Assembly: GCA_003554375.1 (NCBI GenBank)
Contig: PWGF01000504.1
Span: 1 to 20,553, forward strand
Length of the DNA: 20,553 nucleotides
Direction: 5' to 3'
Origin: Spirochaetaceae bacterium
GTDB taxonomy: Bacteria; Spirochaetota; Spirochaetia; DSM-27196; SKKC01
Shown one piece after another: positions 1-6,014 of the stretch. Position 1 is the stretch's first letter. Every line of letters starts with the position of its first letter. Under the pieces are notes generated by a model. It had not been told where the DNA came from, did not search any database, and saw only the letters and a program-made list of their open reading frames with translations. The position numbers were made by a program, and so were the translations under genes.

Positions 1-1493
1 CCGCCATATCCCCGGCCTGTACCGCGGTGCGTGCCGTCAGGTACGTCGGCCGCCGGCGCCTCTTTCGGATCAACATCCGGCTCCTCAAAGCCAAGCATAG
101 CCTCAATGGCGTTCGCAGTAGCCCGCGAGGATACAGTAGCACCAGTGATAACCTCCAGCTCTTCCACTGCTCGCTCAGGTTCATCCGGCGTCAACCCGAT
201 GAATTGTTCGAGGAAACCCGGCTCAGCAATGCGGCTTCCGAGGGTAGGGCTTTCGTTATGTTCACGAACCCGCACGTCCCTGATCCTGCGCTCCTCGTCC
301 AGTGCGGCGACCAGACGAATCGGACCGCCGTAGCCGCCTGCAGAACCGTAGACGAGATAGCCACGTTGCCTATCGTCGTCGAAGATTCGTTCCACCGTCA
401 CGCCTTCCGGGGCCTCCAGGGGTTCAGCGTACCGAGCTCCGGGAAAGAACGCCCGCATATCCTGTCGCACCGCACCTGTTACGTACAGCCCATGTCCCAT
501 TTCGCGCGCCATCTCAGTCCCGTACCCGATACCCGCGAACACCACCAATGAGCCCACAAGCGTCGCGGCAAGTCCCCATCGGAGGTTCCGCCGCGTCACT
601 TCGCCGAACTTCGGGTCTTGCACCAACCAGTCGATAAGCGGCGTAGCCGCATTCATAATGAGAATCGCGAAGGTGGCGCCCGCCGGATATATGGTGAACT
701 CCCGAATCAGGACCGTAAGCACCCCACCGCCCACACCAAAGACGATCCGCCCGGTCCGCGACATCGGGGAGGTCACCATGTCGGTGGCCATAAAGAAGCC
801 AGCGAACATAACGCTACCGGAAAGCAGCGTAAACAACGGGTCCGCGCCCAGAAGGAAGGCCGTTACCGCCGCCGAAGCGAGGAAAGAGAGCGAAATCCGC
901 TCGCTTCGGATCCCGCGGGCCGACATGAACGCTGCTCCGATGAGTATGGCGATAACGGAAGTCTCGCCGATGCTCCCCGGGACGTTCCCGAGAAACAACT
1001 CGAGATACCCCGCTTCCAGCCCCTCAAGCGGTGTAGCGGTCGTCACCGCATCCGTGAAGGGCTCACGCCAGTTCACCACGTGGCCGGGCCAGCCTAGGAG
1101 GAGCGCTCCCCGTGCAAAAAGGGCGGGATTGAAGAGGTTGTTCCCGAGGCCTCCAAAGAGATGCTTGGCTATTACGACTGCAAGGAACGCGGCCAGGAAC
1201 GGAATCCACCACGGACTCCCCGGAGCAAGGGTCAATCCGGTAAGGACGCCGGTAAGGGCCGCCGAACCGTCCCCCCAGGGCTTCCTCAGACTGAAACGCT
1301 TCGGCGCGAAAGGAATCTCGAAGACGATGGACGCCACGGTCGTCGCAACAACCAGATAGAGCGCATAGAGGCCAAAGAAGATGACTGCGGCGACCGTTAC
1401 CGGAATCAACGCCAGTACGATCGCCCACATAATCGACTCGACGCTCTCTTTGGTGCGAATGTGCGGTCCCGGCCTTCCAGCCCGCGAGCTCAT
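1..1493 (-). CDS. rnfDG: RnfD-RnfG fusion protein of the Rnf ion-translocating complex (3' end outside window)
   Basis: A single frame of 497 codons without a stop runs from ATG 1493 to the left edge. Residues 1 to about 295 are RnfD: many hydrophobic helices, HLFGGLGNNLFNPALFAR, a DAVTTATPL motif (148-156; Thr154 is the expected covalent FMN site), MATDMVTSP and ATFAILIMNAATPLID. After a short basic linker, a new membrane helix (about 306-325) opens an RnfG-like part with a periplasmic FMN domain ending in ITGATVSS; Thr453 is the expected second FMN-phosphoester site. A Pro/Glu/Asp-rich tail follows and continues beyond the window. In the family, RnfD and RnfG are normally separate membrane subunits that pass electrons between ferredoxin and NAD and couple this to Na+ or H+ transport. 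GGAGG at 1502-1506 sits 8 bases before ATG 1493 and only 2 before ATG 1499, so I chose 1493. It follows rnfC by 150 bp, in which I see no gene. Confidence 0.88.
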   Translation of the reverse strand, partial: MSSRAGRPGPHIRTKESVESIMWAIVLALIPVTVAAVIFFGLYALYLVVATTVASIVFEIPFAPKRFSLRKPWGDGSAALTGVLTGLTLAPGSPWWIPFLAAFLAVVIAKHLFGGLGNNLFNPALFARGALLLGWPGHVVNWREPFTDAVTTATPLEGLEAGYLELFLGNVPGSIGETSVIAILIGAAFMSARGIRSERISLSFLASAAVTAFLLGADPLFTLLSGSVMFAGFFMATDMVTSPMSRTGRIVFGVGGGVLTVLIREFTIYPAGATFAILIMNAATPLIDWLVQDPKFGEVTRRNLRWGLAATLVGSLVVFAGIGYGTEMAREMGHGLYVTGAVRQDMRAFFPGARYAEPLEAPEGVTVERIFDDDRQRGYLVYGSAGGYGGPIRLVAALDEERRIRDVRVREHNESPTLGSRIAEPGFLEQFIGLTPDEPERAVEELEVITGATVSSRATANAIEAMLGFEEPDVDPKEAPAADVPDGTHRGTGRGYG

Positions 1494-1643
1494 CTCCATC
1501 GCCTCCTTCCGGTGTCCCTGCTTGACTCCTCTTGGTCGAACGATTCCACCGAATCGCCTCTGCCTAATCCGGAGTCTCTCTGCCGCCCTACGCGTCCTCT
1601 CTCACCAAAGCCCGTACTCAGCAGAAGAGGATCAATTTCCAGG

Positions 1644-2960
1644 TCAACGCTCAGCCCTGCGTTCGGCCTTGGCTCTGCCGATCACGATCCTTTGTAAGAG
1701 ATCTCGCTTTGACGGACAGCTGAACTCACAAACGCCGCAGAGTACACAATCCTGGAGGCCTGCGTCCACCGCTTCCTCGATCATATCGTTGTCGACAAAG
1801 GAAACCATACGATTCGGTGCCAGGTACATAGGGCATACATCAACACACTTGTTGCACCGAATGCACTCCATCGGAATGGCGTCTGCGTACTCCTCAGCCG
1901 TGAGCAGCACCACGCCGCTGTTGGCCTTGGTGATGGGAATCGCGGGATCGTCGACGCCGATGCCTGTCATCGGTCCGCCTGCGACAAGTCGATGCTCCGC
2001 GTCCAGTCGCCCGCCGCAGTAGTCGACCAGATCACGCATGGACGTTCCCAACGGCACGTAGAGGTTCTTCGGATTAGCGATACCTGATCCGCTTACGGTC
2101 AGCACCCGCCCCCATAGCGCGCGCCCCCGGTCCACGGCATCGGCAATCGCAATGGTTGTCTGCACATTGTTTACAATGACGCCGACCGCCGTTGGAAGTG
2201 CCTTTCGTGGGATTTCACGCTCAAGCACAGCTTTGACCAGATGCTTCTCGGCACCATGTGGGTAGCGGGTATCGAGAACCTCCCCGGTAAGCTGAGTCCA
2301 GCGCTCTGCCTCGGCCCGAATGGCAGCCAACGCATCAGGCTTGTTGGTCTCACACGCTACGATCCCCCGCTCCGCGCCTACCGTCGTCCTAATCAGCTCC
2401 AGCCCCCGGAAGAGCTCTGCGGCACGCTCCTGCATGAGCCGATCGTCAGTAGTGAGATACGGTTCACACTCGGCCCCGTTTACGATGACGGTGTCGATCG
2501 GCTCCGTCGGATTCAGTTTTACGTGAGTCGGAAACGCGGCCCCTCCAAGGCCAACAATCCCGGCCTCTTCCACACGCTTTCGCACCTGATCCGGAGTAGG
2601 GTGCTCGGACAACGGTTCGCCCACCGTTTCTTCGCGGCCCTGATCGCCTTCCCGCTCGATCACCACCGCATCAACCTCGGTCCCGCCCGGGATAGGCCGG
2701 CGCTCAACGCCCTTCACAGTTCCGGATATGCTTGCGTGAATGCGGGCAGTTAGACTACTCCGGCCTTCAGCAATCATCTGGCCTCGAACGACGGTATCCC
2801 CAGGCTTCACAACCGGGGCAGCCGCGCCACCAATATGCTGTTGAAGTGTCAGCGCAACCTCTCTTGGCGCCGGGAACGCTTCGATCGGGGCGTGAGTCGT
2901 ATGGTGCTTCTCCTCCGGAAGCTGCGCACCGCCCCGCGGGAACTTTTTCACCTTCTCCAT
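1644..2960 (-). CDS. rnfC: Rnf electron-transport complex subunit RnfC
   Basis: 438 residues. RnfC is the peripheral cytoplasmic subunit that exchanges electrons between NAD(H) and the membrane Rnf subunits. Visible features: an N-terminal RnfC/lipoyl-like barrel (about 1-100), the glycine-rich nucleotide/FMN motif GLGGAAFPTHVKL near residue 135, NGAECEPY near 160, an SLBB-type segment, and two ferredoxin-type clusters, CIRCNKCVDVCP near 365 and CVLCGVCEFSCP near 403, for two 4Fe-4S centres. The frame is open upstream to 3176, but AGGAG at 2969-2973 lies 8 bases before ATG 2960 and a good promoter lies downstream of 3176, so 2960 is the start. The product is close to the usual length for short RnfC proteins, without the long alanine-rich C-terminal tail seen in some proteobacteria. 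The fused rnfDG gene follows in the same direction. Confidence 0.95.
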   Translation of the reverse strand: MEKVKKFPRGGAQLPEEKHHTTHAPIEAFPAPREVALTLQQHIGGAAAPVVKPGDTVVRGQMIAEGRSSLTARIHASISGTVKGVERRPIPGGTEVDAVVIEREGDQGREETVGEPLSEHPTPDQVRKRVEEAGIVGLGGAAFPTHVKLNPTEPIDTVIVNGAECEPYLTTDDRLMQERAAELFRGLELIRTTVGAERGIVACETNKPDALAAIRAEAERWTQLTGEVLDTRYPHGAEKHLVKAVLEREIPRKALPTAVGVIVNNVQTTIAIADAVDRGRALWGRVLTVSGSGIANPKNLYVPLGTSMRDLVDYCGGRLDAEHRLVAGGPMTGIGVDDPAIPITKANSGVVLLTAEEYADAIPMECIRCNKCVDVCPMYLAPNRMVSFVDNDMIEEAVDAGLQDCVLCGVCEFSCPSKRDLLQRIVIGRAKAERRAER

Positions 2961-3105
2961 GCGGCTCTCTCCTGCTTCGCTCCCCCACCGCTGCGTGGCC
3001 CGTGCCTTGTCCGCCGGAAGCCCCGCTTTATCGTATCGGAGCCTGGACTGAGCACCGGCTCGTGAACGTGCCGCCTCGCAGCTGAGCAAACGTGACGCAC
3101 TGCGT

Positions 3106-3134
3106 AACATACGTAACCGGACTTTCGCTGTCAA
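3106..3134 (-). promoter_or_regulatory. Sigma70-type promoter for rnfC
   Basis: On the minus strand a perfect -35 TTGACA (3129-3134) is separated by 17 bases from a -10 TATGTT (3106-3111, 4 of 6 matches). Transcription would begin near 3098 and give a leader of about 140 bases before rnfC ATG 2960. The leader can form small hairpins (GAGC/GCTC, CCAC/GTGG), but I do not recognise a known riboswitch in it. Confidence 0.7.
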
Positions 3135-3148
3135 GATTACGACGGCTC

Positions 3149-3203
3149 GGCGGTGCACGTCGGGCCGAGAGGGCACCGCCCGGCGCGTACGGCTACCGGG
3201 CGG
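3149..3203 (-). terminator. Two overlapping, mutually exclusive GC-rich hairpins between tRNA-Gly and rnfC
   Basis: Hairpin A has arms CCGCCCGG (3176-3183) and CCGGGCGG (3196-3203). Hairpin B has arms GGCGGTGC (3149-3156) and GCACCGCC (3173-3180). Both are 8-bp perfect stems and share bases 3176-3180, so only one can form at a time. They lie 33 bases after the tRNA gene and just upstream of the rnfC promoter. Neither is followed by a T run, so termination is only a guess. Confidence 0.4.
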
Positions 3204-3235
3204 GTCTTAACCATGAGCACATTATGCGGGGGACA

Positions 3236-3307
3236 AGCGAGCGAAGGGAATCGAACCCTCATCACGAGCTTGGGAAGCTCGGGTAATAACCATTATACGA
3301 CGCTCGC
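3236..3307 (-). tRNA. tRNA-Gly (anticodon CCC)
   Basis: A 72-base cloverleaf. The acceptor stem GCGAGCG (3307-3301) pairs with CGCTCGC (3243-3237), with discriminator U at 3236. The anticodon stem CGAGC/GCTCG encloses a loop with anticodon CCC at 3274-3272, which reads GGG glycine codons. The T arm has GAGGG, TTCGATT and CCCTT. The D arm is short and contains TAATGG. The CCA end is not encoded. The gene lies between the PASTA-protein gene and the rnfC promoter, with its own promoter at 3355-3384. Confidence 0.95.
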
Positions 3308-3318
3308 CTACGGGACTG

Positions 3319-3345
3319 AGGCCGATCAGCTTATAGCCTCGGCCT
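3319..3345 (-). other. Stem-loop in the 5' leader of the tRNA-Gly transcript
   Basis: Inverted repeat AGGCCGA (3319-3325) and TCGGCCT (3339-3345) with a 13-base loop. It lies between the predicted tRNA transcription start (near 3348) and the mature 5' end (3307). It could be a precursor structure or, on the opposite strand, part of a weak terminator, since plus-strand TTT follows. No function can be assigned. Confidence 0.35.
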
Positions 3346-3354
3346 TTGCGTTGA

Positions 3355-3384
3355 AATGTAGCGTCACCTTCAGGCTGCTGTCAA
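3355..3384 (-). promoter_or_regulatory. Promoter for tRNA-Gly, overlapping the stop codon of the PASTA gene
   Basis: The minus strand carries a perfect TTGACA (3379-3384), an 18-base spacer and TACATT (3355-3360, 4 of 6). The TGA stop of the PASTA gene (3383-3381) lies inside this -35 box. The tRNA could therefore be expressed apart from the upstream def/fmt operon. Confidence 0.55.
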
Positions 3385-4412
3385 GAATCCACAAGTTGCT
3401 CGACCAAGGTATCCTCCCCGCGGCGCAACACCAATGTAGAGCCGACCGGTACCCGGTACGGAATCCCAATCTCCCCGCCGGGATGGACCATCTCCAGAAT
3501 CTGTTCCGTTGCGCCTTCCGGGGTCACCACTTCCAGCGTAAGACTCACCGGAATCGGGTACTCCGGTAGCGTTCGGGACAAGACTCCAAAAGCCTCGTCC
3601 TCTTCGAGGTCTTCCGGCTCAGCCGTTGTCAGCGACACGGTTGTTCCGGAATCCACCCTCGTACCACCTTCGGGTTCCTGCTCGATCACCCTACCCGGTT
3701 CATCATCTATACCTGCCACTACGGAGTCGAAACGGAACGGTATATCCTGAGTCGCCAACTGCTGCATTACCTCCTCGTAGCCAACGCCTACGAAGTCGGG
3801 TAACGTGAACTCTTCGAGCTCTTCACCGCGGCTTACAACCAAGTCAAGACGGGTGGGTCCGGTTATGTCAGCTCCCGGCGGAGGATCCTGTTCCAGTACC
3901 GTCCCCCGGGGCGCGTCGTCGAAGATGCGCTGCACGTTCCCAATCTCGAGCAAAGGAGCGCCCGCACCGGTAAGAGCCCGAACATCCAGCCGCACCTCAT
4001 CCACGTCCCATCCGGTATAATCCTCTACCTCATCCACACGCGCGCCACTAGACACCACGATATTCACATGCCGGCGAGCTCGAATCTGAGCCCCAGGCCC
4101 CGGAGACTGGTCAATCACGTACCCGCGCTCCGACGGATCCTCAGTGGGCCGTACCTGAAGACGCGGATAGAGCTCGCGTTCTTGAAGCTCCAGAATAGCG
4201 TCAGGCAGCTCTTTGCCGGCCAAATCCGGGACTGATATCTGGAAATCGCGATCCAGAGAGAAAAGGAACGTCACGGCTCCGGCGAAGACGGTCAGTACAA
4301 TAACCCCGGCAACCACCAGGACCACGAGTTTGAAATAGCGGTTCTCCGGCGTTTCTTCCTCGGAAGGGAACACCCGCTTCAACCGCTCAATGAGTCCACT
4401 TCGCTCGCTCAT
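3381..4412 (-). CDS. Membrane-anchored PASTA-domain protein without a kinase
   Basis: 343 residues. A short basic cytoplasmic N-terminus is followed by one hydrophobic membrane helix (about 28-51). The rest would be outside the cytoplasmic membrane and contains three PASTA-like repeats of about 70 residues, recognisable by VPDL.G, VI.QSPGPG, VLEQDPPPG, LPDFVGV and VIEQEPEGG signatures, then a beta-rich C-terminal segment. In Ser/Thr kinases and penicillin-binding proteins PASTA domains bind cell-wall fragments or help locate enzymes of wall synthesis. Here there is no kinase or transpeptidase part, so a role in envelope sensing or scaffolding is inference only. It lies 36 bp after fmt and is probably co-transcribed with def-fmt. 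AGGA about 10 bases before the ATG supports this start. Confidence 0.88.
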   Translation of the reverse strand: MSERSGLIERLKRVFPSEEETPENRYFKLVVLVVAGVIVLTVFAGAVTFLFSLDRDFQISVPDLAGKELPDAILELQERELYPRLQVRPTEDPSERGYVIDQSPGPGAQIRARRHVNIVVSSGARVDEVEDYTGWDVDEVRLDVRALTGAGAPLLEIGNVQRIFDDAPRGTVLEQDPPPGADITGPTRLDLVVSRGEELEEFTLPDFVGVGYEEVMQQLATQDIPFRFDSVVAGIDDEPGRVIEQEPEGGTRVDSGTTVSLTTAEPEDLEEDEAFGVLSRTLPEYPIPVSLTLEVVTPEGATEQILEMVHPGGEIGIPYRVPVGSTLVLRRGEDTLVEQLVDS

Positions 4413-4448
4413 ATCACTAGATTCCTCGTTCGGAGCTCAGCCTACGAA

Positions 4449-5456
4449 CTAGCCCGTACCGGAGTGACCTCCCAGGACTACCCCGTCCAGCGGTCCGAGA
4501 CCATTCCAGAAATCACGCCACCCCAAGGGCTTCTTCGTCTCCAGTTGTAGCCGACGCAACGATATACAACCGTCGCCCGTTTCTACCAGAATTCCATTCT
4601 CGTTGTCCACTCCTACGATTCGCCCTGAGCGCCGGCCCCCGTCAGCTTGGACGCCGCCGCAGGGAGAACGCATCCTTTGGCCTTCGGTGGCAACCGGTCG
4701 AGCTTCCAGGATGCGCAACCGCCGGTCGCCGAGGGTCGTCCACGCTCCCGGCCAAGGGTCATAGGCGCGTACCATCCGGTCGATCCACACCGCGGATGCG
4801 TCCCAGTCAATCCAGGCGTCCTCCTTTGATATCAAGCGACAGTAGGTAGCCTCCTCCTCTCTCTGAGGCTGCGGACGGACGGTCCCATCGTCGATATCCG
4901 CTACCACTTGAGGAAGGAGTGAAGCCCCGAGCTCAGCCAATTCCATCTCCAACTCTCCTGATCGCTCCGTCCCATCAAGCGACCTCTCACCGTAGGCAAT
5001 AACGTCGCCGGCGTCCATTTCCAAGCTGATACGCTGAATACACACACCCGTTCGCTCGTCACCGGCCAGAATCGCTGCCGGGACCGGAGCAGGCCCTCTG
5101 TGCCGCGGTAATAAGCTGGGGTGAATGTTAATGCCCCCATACGGGAAGAGCTCGAGGAACTTGGGGCCGAAGATGCGTCCGTATGCCGCACAGACCAGGA
5201 GGTCAGGTTCTAGGCGGATGATTCGCTCGCGAGCCTGACGCCCCAGGCGTTCCGGTTGTAGCAAAGGCAAATCGAGCTCTTTCGCCACCCGGGCGACCGG
5301 CGGGGATTTGACCTGTTTTCCGCGCCCCGCAGGCCTATCCGGGGCGCTCAACACTCCGACGATCTGATGCCTGCCGGCACATTCGTCGGAATAGGCAGAG
5401 AGCCGCCGCAACCCGGGTACCGCGAATTCCGGAGTTCCTGCAAAGAGTAGCCGCAT
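4449..5456 (-). CDS. fmt: Methionyl-tRNA formyltransferase
   Basis: 335 residues, slightly longer than the usual 310-320. It transfers a formyl group from 10-formyltetrahydrofolate to Met-tRNA(fMet) for translation initiation in the cytoplasm. The N-terminus RLLFAGTPEFAVPGL is the classic Rossmann opening. The catalytic triad is present: Asn110 and His112 in GINIHPSLLPRHRG, and Asp151 in EMDAGDV. A C-terminal OB-fold region follows from about residue 210. Its ATG shares one base with the TAA stop of def (TAATG at 5458-5454), so the two are translationally coupled. def-fmt is a very common functional pair: formyl groups are added by one and removed by the other. Confidence 0.97.
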   Translation of the reverse strand: MRLLFAGTPEFAVPGLRRLSAYSDECAGRHQIVGVLSAPDRPAGRGKQVKSPPVARVAKELDLPLLQPERLGRQARERIIRLEPDLLVCAAYGRIFGPKFLELFPYGGINIHPSLLPRHRGPAPVPAAILAGDERTGVCIQRISLEMDAGDVIAYGERSLDGTERSGELEMELAELGASLLPQVVADIDDGTVRPQPQREEEATYCRLISKEDAWIDWDASAVWIDRMVRAYDPWPGAWTTLGDRRLRILEARPVATEGQRMRSPCGGVQADGGRRSGRIVGVDNENGILVETGDGCISLRRLQLETKKPLGWRDFWNGLGPLDGVVLGGHSGTG

Positions 5457-5944
5457 TACCTGCTCTGCACCCGCTCATACTGTCGCATGAGGCGTTTGCG
5501 TTTACGCTCCTTGAGATAGTCTATGAAGAGCACGCCGTTGAGATGGTCGAGCTCATGGAGGATGACCCTTGCAAGCAGACCATCCGCATCCAAGTTGAAC
5601 GACCGACCTCGCTCGTTCCACGCTTGCACTTTAACACCGGCAGACCGGTCAACCGACGCATACGTCTCCGGAATGCTCAGACATCCTTCCTCGTACTCGG
5701 TGACCTCGGGCGTGGTCTCCACGATCTGCGGGTTGATGAAAACTCGCGGCTTGTCATTCGTAACGTGGGTGACAAAAATCCGGTAGAGCCTTCCGACCTG
5801 CACTCCGGCCAGACCGATGCCTTGCCCGTAATGCATGGTATCTACCATGTCCTGCGCCAGCTGCGCTATCTGCCCGTCGATATCCTTCACCGGCGCGGAG
5901 GTCTCTCGGAGAATAGGATCCGGATGTGTAACTATCTTGAGCAT
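5456..5944 (-). CDS. def: Peptide deformylase
   Basis: 162 residues, normal length. This metalloenzyme removes the formyl group from the N-terminal methionine of nascent proteins. All three signature motifs are present: GIGLAGVQVG (about 42-51), EGCLSIP (86-92; Cys88 is a metal ligand) and HELDH (130-134; His130 and His134 ligands, Glu131 catalytic). The start MLKIVTHPDPILR is the usual beginning of the family. No clear Shine-Dalgarno precedes it; instead a strong promoter ends only 9 bases upstream, implying an almost leaderless mRNA. It is followed by fmt with a 1-base overlap. Confidence 0.97.
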   Translation of the reverse strand: MLKIVTHPDPILRETSAPVKDIDGQIAQLAQDMVDTMHYGQGIGLAGVQVGRLYRIFVTHVTNDKPRVFINPQIVETTPEVTEYEEGCLSIPETYASVDRSAGVKVQAWNERGRSFNLDADGLLARVILHELDHLNGVLFIDYLKERKRKRLMRQYERVQSR

Positions 5945-5953
5945 GCTTCACAG

Positions 5954-5983
5954 ATTATAGAAACCGGCAGTTGACCCGGTCAA
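5954..5983 (-). promoter_or_regulatory. Promoter of def-fmt with palindromic -35 region
   Basis: The minus strand has TTGACC (5978-5983), an 18-base spacer and a perfect TATAAT (5954-5959). Only 9 bases separate the -10 box from the def ATG, so the predicted 5' leader is about 3 bases. The -35 is half of a 13-base palindrome, TTGACC-C-GGTCAA (5971-5983), which could be an operator or the remnant of a priA terminator hairpin. The site lies in the 70-bp gap between priA and def. Confidence 0.7.
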
Positions 5984-6014
5984 GCTCCTCGAGCATTCGC
6001 TACCGCGGTAACGG

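Noticed and set aside
2961..3098. Cobalamin or FMN riboswitch ahead of rnfC
   Set aside because: Short words resemble parts of the B12 box, but the full conserved core of neither riboswitch is present.
2961..3176. N-terminal extension of rnfC to 3176
   Set aside because: The frame is open, but it runs across the rnfC promoter and has no family similarity; the Shine-Dalgarno and family start fit ATG 2960.
5971..5983. priA intrinsic terminator at the TTGACC/GGTCAA palindrome
   Set aside because: The stem is only 6 bp with a 1-base centre and no T run; it fits a promoter or operator better.
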